Below are positions 10,452-21,422 of a stretch of 64,000 bases of DNA, piece by piece; the stretch's first letter is position 1; each line of letters begins with the position of its first letter. Below the pieces are notes generated by a model. It worked only from the letters and a program-made list of their open reading frames with translations, searched no databases and was not told where the DNA came from. The position numbers were made by a program, and so were the translations under genes. This DNA is from Smallanthus sonchifolius (Eukaryota; Streptophyta; Magnoliopsida; Asterales; Asteraceae). Location: the NCBI GenBank assembly GCA_023525975.1, contig CM042032.1, positions 76,778,260 through 76,842,259 of the forward strand, given 5' to 3'.

Positions 10452-11944
10452 TCTCTTATTAAATAATAATGATTTTAAATAATTAAATATGTAAAATTTA
10501 TTCTAATATTTTATTAAAACTTTCTAATTCATAAAAATATTTAAATTATATCTTATCTTAAAATATAATTTTATAATTCTTAAATATTTATTATTTTGTT
10601 ATTTATAATTCTTAAATTTTCATTATTTTTTATTTCACCAATGGCAGATGACATTCAACATAAAAATCTTCATACAAACTGTTGATTTAAAACAAATTGC
10701 CTTTATTCAACTCATATAATACATGAATTTCTAACCTAATAATAATAATAAATAATAATAATATACATATTAATTATTCCTCAACTAATTAATGTCACGA
10801 TTATCTTTCACGTATAATGTATCTAAACAATGGGCACTTCAATCAAACATTTTGACTTGATAATATATTCATGATTCATCACTTAGTTTATCACATTTGC
10901 ACATAGGATAAGCAATGGGCACTTCAATCGAACAATTGTTCCTTTAATGACTCTAGACCGAATAATTTATGTTGTATGATGGGGTACTTATCAATTATCA
11001 ATTCGCTATCCGACAATATCAATCAAAACACCTTGTTCTATAATAATGAAAACAAAATAGGACGTCCGATCTTCCCGTGTTGTCGTCACATATCCTTACG
11101 TGTGCCTAACTATCACAATCATATTCTAGAGCATTCTTAAGCAGTTCACTTGCAATCTATTTGTGGTTTTGTTGCATTCCTTGTTGTTGTGCTATTTGCT
11201 ACATTCTGCACATCTTAGGTGAGTTTCACGACCCATTTTCTGTTTTAAACTAGGGGGAGAAAACATTACACAAACAGTAGATCTGTAGTTCTTATATATC
11301 ACCTGTTAAACTAAGCGTAACACCTATCATGAAAGTCCTTACACATCGAACCGTTTAATATGGAATTAGCGAGGTAATCTTGGGTTGTACTACTGGGTTT
11401 GACAAACCCCACCCGTGTTAGTCGCGCTAACTCGACTGGAGGTCGAACGGGTGTAAAATTGACCTAACACATCACCATTGTTGATAGATATGGTGGAAGG
11501 CATCAAACACAAACAGTCAGCTTCGGTTGTGAGCGCTTTAGTAACTTGAACATATGTTAGCTACCTATTGATATATCTAGAATGTACATTATCTTGCAAA
11601 CACTAATTATAACTGAAATCTGTGAACTCATCAACCTAGCGTTGACACATTTTCTTAACATGTTTTCTCAGGTCGCTAAGGCACAAGTACACGATTAGGA
11701 CATGCATGAGAGTTTTTTTTATTATTGCAAACATTTAAACTATTTACTTGCTTTTAAACAACTTGGTTTTGGGCGCTTTGTTTTGCGCATTAAATATTTT
11801 ACTTTACGTTTCCGCATTTCCTTTGAGTATCTAATGGTTTTTATTAAATTCATATAATGTCGTTTGATATGACTAATGACTGGGATCCTGGTTTGTCACG
11901 GCTCCCGCGACGGATCGCCGCAGGTGGAATTTGAGGGTGTGACA
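10452..11944. mobile_element. LTR fragment (family C), 3' end at 11944
   Basis: The region ends in GGGTGTGACA, a retrotransposon LTR terminus. Its right two thirds share order and wording with 36700-37080: an 'aggGGGAGAAA' block, then TTAGTCGCGCTAAC. That places it in the same family as the outer LTR of the 27.5-38.9 kb nest. The first 350 bp are AT-rich and may belong elsewhere. A repeated 16-mer (AATGGGCACTTCAATC) occurs near 10839 and 10915. Confidence 0.5.
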
Positions 11945-12659
11945 GAATGTTTTGATAATCGGACCGGACAACGAACCGGACGCCTAAAAGATTCACTGGT
12001 CGGACTGGATTTAAGAACCGGATGACATCATAAGTAATATAACTATTTAAAAAAATATATAAAAAACAACAAAATTTTATATGTCTATGGTTATTCAGGG
12101 GTCAAATTAAAACATTTATAAACTTGAAGACTTATAAAATTAAAATGAGTTTCATAAAGGACTAGATTGAAACATTCTTAAAACCCTACTATGTAAACAA
12201 ATTTGTAGAAGACTTTTCCTTTCTACCGCCGCTTCCTCAATCTTTTAGTCTCTCTACTTCGCTCTTCCAGAACATCCAATCGACAAATGAAATTTCATCA
12301 CCGTTTTTCATAGTTAACGATCAAAATGTGTTCTTTTCCTCGTCGTTTATTTTCATCACCGTTTTCTTTCATCATCGGTCGAAGGCTTATAGAGCGAAGA
12401 ATTATGAGTTGCAAACCGAACAAACGATGTTTTCTACCCAATGTTCTTCACCCAAGGTTCTCCACATCAGCAGATCTAACTTTTCCGGCGTTTTTTTCAT
12501 ACAGACCGGCCCAACCGCTTGCCGCCAGTCCACGATCCGACCGTCCAACCGTAAGAAGCGGCCGGTTTTGGGGAGAACGGTTTTAATATGCCTGACTGGA
12601 CCGCCGGCGGCACCGGGTCCGAGTCGACCGCCCTGTCCGGTCCGGTTTTAAAAACATTG
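11945..12659. mobile_element. hAT-like element with AATGTTTT..CCGG termini
   Basis: Inverted termini: the left reads AATGTTTTGATAATCGGACC, and the right reads the complement (GGTCCGGTTTTAAAAACATT). The same terminal type bounds the hAT element at 23218-23984. A target duplication is not visible because the left edge abuts an LTR end. The GC-rich open frame at 12326-12651 has no recognisable domain and is probably not a gene. Confidence 0.55.
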
Positions 12660-13380
12660 CTAAAAGTATCGAGCACTCAAACATCTCAAAATCAAATTCA
12701 TGTCAAATGTACTTACAACTAAGATTGAATGTCAAATGAAATCTAACCCTGCACCTGGATGCAACCATGAAGAGATCTAGCTACTCATGATGATGGAATT
12801 CGAGGATGAACTGTGAATTCAAGGAGATAGTGGCATGATTTGGATGATAAAAACACTTTGTCACTGAAGCTTTTTCATCCTCCTTTGCTCATTGGCTCCC
12901 CTAGATGATGAATGATTGTTTTCCATGAATTAAGGATAAAAACTCGCCTATAAACCGTTTAAAACTGCATACGGTCTTAGTCTGGGCATAAGGCTACGAC
13001 CATGGGAGTAGGGCTACGCTGACTCCTTAGTCCATTTTTCCAATTTCTTCAAATCTTGCTGCCATACGCCTACAATACGCAAAGATGCAACAATAGAGTG
13101 GGCGTACCCATACACCCATGGAAGTAGGGCTACGTTGGTGCTCAATATTGCCATGTTTTGATCCTTGTGCACATGTGAAACTCCGACAACTTGAGATATC
13201 TTCGCTACAACCCTACAAAAATGAAATGTATACAAAGCATTAATATTCCATGAAATCAGTAATCCATTATCCAAGCCAAACAATTGAATCCCAAGAACGA
13301 TTAATTAAACGAAACGTAAACAAATCAATAAACGTTTGCCTGAACTCTTCTCGAACTTGACTCAAAATTTTGGGTGTTAC
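12660..13380. mobile_element. LTR-like fragment ending GGGTGTTAC
   Basis: The right edge GGGTGTTACG resembles an LTR terminus. A block CCATGGGAGTAGGGCTACG is repeated (near 12999 and 13124 with one change). No gene is seen. Family and left boundary are unknown. Confidence 0.35.
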
Positions 13381-13609
13381 GAGAAAAAGGGATGGATAGG
13401 CGGGTCCCTCACACACGTATATAAATTATATATTATTTTATTATTTAAAAAAAGTGTATGCAAGTAACATTAAAAAAAAAGTAAATATATTTAAAGAATA
13501 AATAAAAATTTGATTTGACATTTGACGTGCCAAAATGTTTGTTGGTTTGCCGGATAAAAGGACACGTTCTTATTGAAGAAAGAGTTATCATTACGAGAAT
13601 GATCATATC

Positions 13610-13685
13610 ATGGAGTTGAAGATTTCCGGGATAAAGCTACATTTTTAATGGAGTTGAAGATTTACGGGATAACGTTACATTTTTA
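13610..13685. repeat. 38-bp tandem duplication downstream of the WD40 gene
   Basis: Two adjacent 38-bp copies (13610-13647 and 13648-13685), each starting ATGGAGTTGAAGATTT and ending ACATTTTTA, differ at a few bases. They lie in the 3' flank of the minus-strand gene, about 80 bp beyond its stop codon. Confidence 0.85.
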
Positions 13686-13760
13686 AAGCACAAATAATAC
13701 AACATTTCTAGTCAAATTTATAATTTACATTGTTGAAAAAAAAAAAAAACTTGATCATGA

Positions 13761-15179
13761 TCACAATTTTTTCTTTTGACTCATCCGTGGTTGCGGTAAC
13801 CTGTTCTGTATCTCCACCCTACTCCGCCGTATGCCGCCATCAATCCGCCGCGGTGACGGCGGTAGCAACTGGTTATCACCATGCAAAATCTGCGAACACA
13901 CCCTCCATATCTTAACCGACTTATCCAAACTACCACTATACAACATGCAAGCACTCCCACCACCCGTCCTCTCCACCGCCAAACACTTCACCGGCCCCGT
14001 ATGCCCATTCAAAACATACAAACACCTATGCCCTCCCCCCTCATCCCTCTGCCACACACATATATTCCTATCCGCCGAACCACTAAACACCATGTTTCCG
14101 TACACCGCAAGACACAAAACCGCCAACTTATGACCTCTCAAAACCCCGCCGTGAACCAGCCTCTCATGCTCCCAATAATGCACAACTCCGTCCGAACAAC
14201 CCGCGTAAACAACCGTCCTGGCTCGCATAACAGCCAACGACGTAACCGCAAACTCCTGCTTCAACAAACTCTTCGAAAAGTAATGTTTCGTTCGCTTCCC
14301 ATGCGACTCCTTTCGCCACACTTTCAACGTCCCGTCCGCGGAGCCGGAAAACACAAATCCATATCCACCAGCCACCACGGTGTTAATCACATCATCATGA
14401 GCGTATAATGATTCCAAACATTTGAAATCGGATACTCTCCAAACCTTCATAGTTTTATCCCACGATCCGGAATATAAAAGTGTGTGTTCTTCGTTTAAAC
14501 TGAGGCTCGAGATCGCGTCGAAGTGTTTGATCCAAACCCCCTTGTGGTTTTTTCTAACCTCTGTGTAGTTCTTCGGCCGCATCGATTTTTTTAACAGTGA
14601 CTGGAAATCCGGTAGGGTTCCGATTTTTTTATGAACCCTAGGGTCCTTTTTTGAGGCTTTCCAAACACTAATTTTCCCATCTTGATGGCCGGTGAATATT
14701 TTTTCACCGGAAATCACAATTGCTTTAATCAAACCGCTGTGCGATTTGAAGCCCGAGTATTCCGTCTGGTGCTTCCAGATGCGAATATTCTTGCTGGAAG
14801 ATCCGGTGTATAACAAATCTCCGGACGCGGCTAAGGAATATATGTGTCCTTCTTCACGAACAAGAGAAGTCATTAATCCTACGTAGTTATCGGGCTGGGC
14901 CAGTGCTGGTTGCTCGACATAAGAGGTCCATGGAGATTCTAGCAACGGAGAGGTCTGAGTGGAAATTGGTAGACGGAAAAATGGAGGAGAAGCTTCTTCG
15001 AACGATGAATCTGTGTCGGATAATGGAGGATGTGGTGGATTTGAATATGTTGGTTCTTCCATGGCGTCATAAAATTGATCATCTTCGTCGTTGTCATCCT
15101 TGTTGTTATCGTTCTTCTTTGATGGTTTTTGAGGGATTATCCAAATAAACTGCATGATTCTTCGCAATGTGTTCTTCAT
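13761..15179 (-). CDS. WD40-repeat protein, JINGUBANG-like
   Basis: Single-exon gene of 472 residues. After an acidic, low-complexity N-terminus (about residues 20-100) come seven WD40 repeats forming one propeller: about 111-136, 146-173, 219-248, 261-288, 308-337, 350-376 and 393-426. Most end in the expected W-like dipeptide (IWK, VWK, VWR, YWE, VWQ, IWR) after SGS.D or TG..D turns. A basic tail closes the protein. The length, the long insertion between repeats 2 and 3 and the lack of introns fit plant JINGUBANG relatives. The Arabidopsis founder is reported to restrain pollen germination. The role here is inferred from homology only. The start is the first ATG of the frame (15179); a second ATG at residue 9 is possible. 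Antisense open frames over this gene are shadows. Confidence 0.93.
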   Translation of the reverse strand: MKNTLRRIMQFIWIIPQKPSKKNDNNKDDNDEDDQFYDAMEEPTYSNPPHPPLSDTDSSFEEASPPFFRLPISTQTSPLLESPWTSYVEQPALAQPDNYVGLMTSLVREEGHIYSLAASGDLLYTGSSSKNIRIWKHQTEYSGFKSHSGLIKAIVISGEKIFTGHQDGKISVWKASKKDPRVHKKIGTLPDFQSLLKKSMRPKNYTEVRKNHKGVWIKHFDAISSLSLNEEHTLLYSGSWDKTMKVWRVSDFKCLESLYAHDDVINTVVAGGYGFVFSGSADGTLKVWRKESHGKRTKHYFSKSLLKQEFAVTSLAVMRARTVVYAGCSDGVVHYWEHERLVHGGVLRGHKLAVLCLAVYGNMVFSGSADRNICVWQRDEGGGHRCLYVLNGHTGPVKCLAVERTGGGSACMLYSGSLDKSVKIWRVCSQILHGDNQLLPPSPRRIDGGIRRSRVEIQNRLPQPRMSQKKKL

Positions 15180-15628
15180 TATTTTGATTTAGGGTTTTCT
15201 TTTTGTTTCTTCCTCTCGTACAAGATTAATGGATGAAATTCTAGGTTTATGGTTGCAGAATTTGCATTGTTCTTGTAATTGGAGAGGAAGATTTGATTGT
15301 GTAAAGAAACCTGATTTGATGAGAGAGGATATGAAAAACCCAATGTCGAAGAAGATGAAGGAAGTTGGATTTTTGTCGAATAGGTTAATTAAATTACGCA
15401 TGCATGGAGCATGATATGTTTTATTAAAAATAAATATTTTCTCCGTATAGAAAAGAAAATTTAAGCAAGCTTCATATTTTGTGAACACTATGAAAGAAGG
15501 AAAGATTTTTTTTTTTACCAATAAAGTTATTTAATGAATTTAAGGTATTTATTCATCAGCAATAGTTACAATTGTTTTAACAACTTTAAACTGAGAGTTT
15601 TCAAGATTGATGAAGGGTTGTAGGAGAG
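15180..15628. other. Upstream region of the WD40 gene
   Basis: This is the likely 5' UTR and promoter of the minus-strand WD40 gene. It contains short open frames with no family match. No clear TATA box could be singled out. It ends where the tandem duplication begins. Confidence 0.5.
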
Positions 15629-15733
15629 AATTGAAGTTCATTTGGTCGGGTCATAAGTTTATACATCCAAGCTTTTCAATAATGAAGCCTGATACTGTCT
15701 TGCCGTATTCGACAGTTTGTGAATGGCATTTAT

Positions 15734-16112
15734 CACTACTAAAAAACATGTATATTTTCTACAAAAGTTTTCGACAAGTTACCAACAAAAGATTTTTCTC
15801 ACAAGTTTGTGACAACTTTCCGACAAAACAAAAACAAAAAAGTAACCACAAGATTTCCTACAATTTTTCAACAAATTTATTAAGTAAGTTAACTTATTTA
15901 TTTAATATAATCGTCGGAATATTGTCGAAAATTACCGACGAAAGACTTTTGTCGCTAATTTGTCGGAAAATTAGTCGGGACTTTGTCGGAAAATACATTT
16001 CCTACGGGGTTTTTTCCGACAAACACTTTGTTGGAAACTTGTCGCTAGCGGCCAATTCCGATAAATTTTCCACGAAACTGCTGTCGTAAAATTTTTTATT
16101 TTTTTAGTAGTG
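15734..16112. mobile_element. CACTA-type MITE (copy 1)
   Basis: The left end is CACTACTAAAAAA and the right end is its complement TTTTTTTAGTAGTG. The interior is a set of GTCGGAAA / TTTCCGAC motifs in both orientations, typical of CACTA subterminal repeats. It is 379 bp long with no coding capacity. The open frame 15607-16089 runs through it and is not a gene. Confidence 0.75.
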
Positions 16113-17094
16113 TACAGAACACCCGTAAACCAAAGAACACAAACTCTCTCCTACAAACCCTCATTAATCCTCAAAACTACCTATTTCAAAAAAAACAAAA
16201 CTCATTTTTTTACTCCTAAATACCATTTAAACCTTCATTTTTAATATTTAAGTCTACATCATTTTTATAAGGGACAATCATCGATGTTACTAGGTCACAA
16301 ATTAAGCAATAGGCACTCGCAATAGTTACATGATATATGATATTTTGTAACGGCACATTTAAGGTATTACAAGCACATCGCTGCTAATCCATTCCCACCA
16401 AAATTAAGTCGATCAAAAGATTTTCAATCATGGTCCTTGTGGATTGGATCCGCTAACAATTGAGAGGAGATTTATATAAAGTAATGATATTTAAAAGTTG
16501 AAGTGACATAACGTGTCTTATGTGTTATGAATAGTTGAAATTTACAAATACATTGTATTGTGAAAGGTGTTATCCACTCTTGAATGTAAAGCACTTCTAA
16601 CATTTTCTAAGAATTGGTAATTGGAACACTAGGATCAAGATTAATCTTGAAGAGAAGTTGGAAAATAAAGCTCATTTATCAAGCAAGAATCTTTACCAGA
16701 AAAAAATTATGATCTCCAGACATGAATTGGTATCACACAAAGGGCACGTGACGGTATGCAAATCGACTCCTAGTAAATTGAGGTTGACTCTCGTCGGTAG
16801 CGAGTCAAACCAAGCACACCATGATAACTAAAGAGCTAAATATGATCAATAATCTTTCTGTTAATTAACTACGGTGAAGCGGTTCGATTTTTAACAAAAT
16901 TTAAATTGAAACGTAGATAGAAATAAGCACGTTTTAACGATATATTTGAAAGTTAAAAAAATAAGTATTTAATATAACAATAAAGGGAAAAAAGAGAAAA
17001 AAATAAATATCATACTAAATAATAAAACAAAAAAAAGCCAAAACAATAAAACAAAATAAAAAGGGAAAAAGCTGAAAACTAGGTAAGGGGACTG

Positions 17095-17150
17095 CGGGAC
17101 TCGAACGTGGGTCTCTTTAGGGGCGCAACCACCAGGCCATTGACTGCTTT
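17095..17150 (-). other. tRNA-like module (copy 1)
   Basis: The minus strand contains an A-box-like TGGCCTGGTGGTTGCG and a B box CGTTCGAGTCCC. Arms are incomplete, so a functional tRNA is unlikely. The second copy (20148-20203) has AGGTTCGAGTCCC, a better B box. Confidence 0.45.
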
Positions 17151-17717
17151 TTGTTAATCTTTTGAATCAATTTCCATAGTGCAAACTAAATCAAATTTTT
17201 TTTAAAATGACCGCCACATGACAACTTTTAATTGGCCTATTCATTCACTGTTTACCACACTCACAAGCACTTGGCCTTTGTTTATATATAGTTTTCGTGG
17301 AACACACTCATCACACTATTTATGTACTTGATAGAGAATAAAAATAAACTACAAAAATACTAACTGCATACTACTAAATGTCCATCCATGACAACTGATC
17401 TAATATGCCCTCATGAGTTGCTATGTTTAAACGTATTTAAATGTGTTCTTGATAATCTGCTCAGTTTGGCCCTATAGGATCGTATATCGATAGGAACACT
17501 GTCATATGTCGTGGCAGGGTTGATAATTAAACCCATCCGCTATGGTCCTTGATCTACTAACCGTCCAAGCTTCTACGCTAGTTTCAGAATCTATTTTTTT
17601 ATTACCGGCAGAGTTATTTCTCTGCGAAAAACAAGGCTCACTACACAATCAGTGAAAATATGCATTTGCTTAAAAAATCACTTGGACGCGGCGGAACGAA
17701 TACAAGATAAATTATAA

Positions 17718-17852
17718 CTTGAAGGCGAAAACCTTATAGAATGTGAGATATACGAGGATGATGTACAAGGAGGATTGACGGCCCCACTTACCGATGAGGA
17801 AGCCGCTTATGACAATTACATACGAGCCAGCTCGGGTTCCGACGAAGACTAA
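17718..17852 (+). pseudogene. Acidic open-frame tail, unrecognised (copy 1)
   Basis: A 43-44-codon open stretch ending in a stop reads as an acidic protein tail: ECEIYEDDVQGG, then LTAPLTDEEAAYDNYIR, then ASSGSDED-stop. A stop at 17715 closes it upstream. It is preserved in copy 2 with only two amino-acid changes, which may reflect recent duplication rather than selection. I do not recognise the family. It could be the C-terminus of a transposase or a captured exon. Confidence 0.35.
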
Positions 17853-18366
17853 ATATAACGTCTCGAATAATCTTCTTTTATAAAATGTATTATGTGTATC
17901 GACCACTATGTTTTTTTGAAACGTATTTCAATTTATGTTTTGTAATTTTTAAAATACTTAATAAAAACTCAAAGTTTATTTTGTTTTATTTTTATTAAAT
18001 AAATTTAAATAAAGTTTTTTAAACAAAACCGATTTGGGACACAGGTTTGGTAAACCGGTTTGAAACCTGACCCAGTTCAAACCCGATCCAAATCGGTTCA
18101 GACCATGTTGGGTTATAGTCATGTTGAAATCGGGTTCAACCGAACCGGTTTGGTCTTCAACCCGAATTGGGTTACAACCCGAACCGGTTTTGAAGAAAAA
18201 AAACGGGTTTGTCCATCTCTAGCTAAAATGGCTTATGATGTTATGGTTCATGATACACCTGGTATCATGAAATTTGACACTTGAAATTTGACATATCAAT
18301 CATTTCTGTGATTTTGTGGTCTTGTCATACTCTTGCACAAAAGATGTTCTTGTAGTTTCATGTTTA

Positions 18367-18610
18367 AGGCCCTCCGTAGGGGAGGCGTGAGCCACCTGGC
18401 TCAACCACTGGCGCAGAACATCGCTCACCTAGGGCGTGAAAGGGGGCGTGGGGCTGGTGGCGTGAGGCGTTTCACGGGGGAAGGGGCGCATGGTATTTGT
18501 GTGTGGATAGTGAAACCAGTACGCACCTTAGTGATTTGGTTTAGTAATTACTCCATGTTAATGTGGCAGTGACGTGACGGGCATGAATATAAAACCACTA
18601 CGGATGGCCT
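18367..18610. mobile_element. Tourist-like (Harbinger-type) MITE, copy 1
   Basis: The termini AGGCCCTCCGTAGGGG and CCACTACGGATGGCCT are imperfect inverted repeats in a TTA/TAA context, as for Tourist-like MITEs. The GC-rich interior (GGCGTGAGCC, GGGCGTGGGGC) stands out from its surroundings. It is about 244 bp with no coding sequence. Confidence 0.6.
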
Positions 18611-18769
18611 AACAAAAATCTTTCCTAAGAGCGACAAAATGGTCACAAATCCATTTGGAAAATTGAAGTTCATTTGGTCTATGGGTCATAAGTTTATACA
18701 TCCAAGCTTTTCAAAGATGAAGCCTGATACTCTCTTGCCATATTCGACAGTTTCGTGAATGGTATTTAT

Positions 18770-19149
18770 CACTACTAAAAAACATGTATATTTTTTATAA
18801 AAGTTTCCGACAAGTTACCAACAAAAGATTTTTCTCACAAGTTTGTGACAACTTTCCGACAAAACAAAAACAAAAAAGTAACCACAAGATTTCCTACAAT
18901 TTTTCGACAAATTTATTAAGTAAGTTAACTTATTTATTTAATATAATCGTCGGAATATTGTCGAAAATTACCGACGTAAGGCTTTTGTCGCTAATTTGTC
19001 GGAAAATTAGTCGGGACTTTGTCGAAAAATACATTTTCTACGGGGTTTTTTTCAACAAACACTTTTTGTTGAAAACTTGTCGCTAGCGGCCAATTTTGAC
19101 AAATTTTCCACGAAATTGATGTCGTAAATTTTTCATTTTTTTAGTAGTG
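18770..19149. mobile_element. CACTA-type MITE (copy 2)
   Basis: Duplicate of the element at 15734-16112, 380 bp, same termini CACTACTAAAAAA and TTAGTAGTG. It differs from copy 1 by scattered substitutions. Confidence 0.75.
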
Positions 19150-20147
19150 TACAGAACACCTGTAAACCAAAGAATACAAACTCTCTCCTACAAACCCTCA
19201 TTAATCCTCAAAACTACCTATTTCAAAAAAACAATATTCATTTTTTTACTCCTAAATACCATTTAAACCTTCATTTTTAATATTTAAGCCTACATCATTT
19301 TTATAAGGGACAATCATCAATATCACTAGGTCACAAATTAAGCAATAGGCACTCGCAATAGTTACATGATATATGATATTTTGTAACGACACATTTAAGG
19401 TATTACAAGCACATCGTTGCTAATCCATTCCCACCAAAATTAAGTCGATCAAAAGATTTTCAATCATGGTCCTTGTAGATTGGATCCGCTAACAATTGAG
19501 AGGAGATTTATATAAAGTAATGATATTTAAAAGTTGAAGTACGTGTCTTATGTGTTATGAATAGTTGAAATTTACAAATACAATGTATTGTGAAAGGTGT
19601 TATCCACTCTTGAATGTAAAGCACTTCTAACATTTTCTAAGAATTGGTAATTGGAACACTAGGATCAAGATTAATCTTGAAGAGAAGTTGGAAAATAAAG
19701 CTCATTTATCAAGCAAGAATCTTTACCTAATTAAGGGAGCTCACCAGAAAAAAATTATGATCTCCAGACATGAATTGGTATCACACAAAGGGCACGTGAC
19801 GGTATGCAAATCGACTCCTAGTAAATTGAGGTTGACTCTCGTCGGTAGCGAGTCAAACCAAGCACACCATGATAACTAAAGAGCTAATGTAGAGATATGA
19901 TCAATAATCTTTCTGTTAATTAACTACGGTGAAGCGGTTCGATTTTTAACAAAATTTAAATTGAAACGTAGATAGAAATAAGCTCGTTTTAACGGATATA
20001 TTTTAAAGTTAAAAAAAATAAGTATTTAATATAACAATAAAGGAAAAAAAGAGAAAAATAAATATCAAACTAAATAATAAAACAAAAAAAGCCAAAACAA
20101 TAAAACAAGATGAAAAGGGAAAAAGCTAAAAACCGGGCAACGGGACT

Positions 20148-20203
20148 GCGGGACTCGAACCTGGGTCTCTTTAGAGGCGCAACCACCAGGCCATTGACTG
20201 CTT
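20148..20203 (-). other. tRNA-like module (copy 2)
   Basis: Second copy of the module at 17095-17150. The B box here (GGTTCGAGTCC) matches the pol III consensus exactly. Not a complete tRNA. Confidence 0.45.
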
Positions 20204-20705
20204 TTTGTTAATCTTTTGAATCAATTTCCATAGTGGAAACTAAATCTAATTTTTCTTTTTTAAAATGGCTGCCACGTGACAACTTTTGATTGGCCTATTG
20301 ATTCAAACTTCACCACACTCACAAGCCCTTGGCCTTTGTTTATATATACTTTTCGTGGAACACACTCATCACACTATTTATGTACTTGATAGAGAATAAA
20401 AATAAACTACATACTACTAAATGTCCATCCATCCTCATGATAATCTACTCAGTGTGGTCCTATAGGATCATATATCGATAGGAACACTGTCATATGTCGT
20501 GGCATGGTTGATAATTAAACCTATCTGCTATGGTCCTTGATCTATTAACCGTCTAAGCTTTTACGCTAGTTTCAAAATCTATTTTTTTATTACTGGCAGA
20601 GTTATTTCTCTGCGAAGAACAAGGCTCACTACACAATCAGTGAAAATGTGCATTTGCTTAAAAGATCACTTGGACGCGACGGAACGAATACAAGATAAAT
20701 TATAA

Positions 20706-20840
20706 CATGAAGGCGAAAACCTTGTAGAATGTGAGATATACGAGGATGATGTACAAGGAAGATTGACGGCCCCACTTACCGATGAGGAAGCCGCTTATGA
20801 CAATTACATACGAGCCAGCTCGGGTTCCGACGAAGACTAA
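20706..20840 (+). pseudogene. Acidic open-frame tail, unrecognised (copy 2)
   Basis: Copy of the tail at 17718-17852, with one Ile-to-Val and one Gly-to-Arg change, the same length and the same stop. A stop codon at 20703 again bounds it upstream. It lies inside the duplicated unit. Confidence 0.35.
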
Positions 20841-20993
20841 AAATAACGTCTCGAATAATCTTCTTTTATAAAATGGATTATGTGTATCGACCACTAAAAA
20901 TAACGTCTCGAAATTTGACATATCAATCATTTCTGTGATTTTGTGGTCTTGTCATACTCTTGCACAAAAGATGTTCTTGTAGTTTCATGTTTA

Positions 20994-21236
20994 AGGCCCT
21001 CCGTAGGGGAGGCGTGAGCCACCTGGCTCAACCACTGGCGCAGAACATCGCTCACCTAGGGCGTGAAAGGTGGCGTGGGGCTGGTGGCGTGAGGCGTTTC
21101 ACGGGGGAAGGGGGCATGGTATTTGTGTGTAGATAGTGAAACCAGTACGCACCTTAGTGATTTGGTTTAGTAATTGCCCCATGTTAATGTGGCAGTGACG
21201 TGGCGGGCATGAATATGAAACCACTACGGATGACCT
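20994..21236. mobile_element. Tourist-like MITE, copy 2, in the LURP gene promoter region
   Basis: Duplicate of 18367-18610. Its right end is about 185 bp upstream of the LURP-one-related start codon, so it is part of that gene's promoter-proximal DNA. Confidence 0.6.
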
Positions 21237-21422
21237 AACAAAAATCTTTCCTAAGAGCGACAAAATGGTCACAAATCCATTTGGAAAATGGAGACAAAGA
21301 TGTCACAATTTATTTTGGCTCCAGAGAAAAACCACAATACAAGTGCCCAAAGTGCCCAAAATGCATGTTTGAAATCGCTTTCACCATCCTTGTAAAATAC
21401 TCACCATTCGTCCAAACACTCG

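Larger units (their letters stand above)
15629..18661. repeat. Tandem segmental duplication, copy 1
   Basis: Starts at ATTGAAGTTCATTTGGTC and ends at ACAAATCCATTTGGAAAA. It is directly followed by copy 2 with the same beginning and end. The two copies are collinear and nearly identical over most of their length. This copy is about 400 bp longer, chiefly because of 17905-18288, which holds a hAT-like CCGGTTT-rich segment (about 18010-18215) absent from copy 2. Contents: CACTA-type MITE, tRNA-like module, acidic open frame, Tourist-like MITE. Confidence 0.93.
18662..21289. repeat. Tandem segmental duplication, copy 2
   Basis: Second copy of the 15629-18661 unit, with small indels (for example an insertion around 19729 and a deletion near 20420). 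It ends 134 bp before the start codon of the LURP-one-related gene, so the duplicated unit includes that gene's distal upstream region. The copies share the same MITEs at the same places, so the MITE insertions predate the duplication. Confidence 0.93.

Noticed and set aside
12326..12651. Two overlapping plus frames of 86 and 107 codons
   Set aside because: They lie in the GC-rich arm of a hAT-like element and end in its terminal repeat; no protein family is recognisable.
13831..14408. Plus-strand frames of 100 and 175 codons over the WD40 gene
   Set aside because: They are antisense shadows of a well-supported WD40 coding sequence and have no family motif.
15607..16089. 160-codon plus frame
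   Set aside because: It runs through the CACTA-type MITE and has a low-complexity K/S/F-rich composition with no domain; its duplicate at 18784-19086 is also open by chance.
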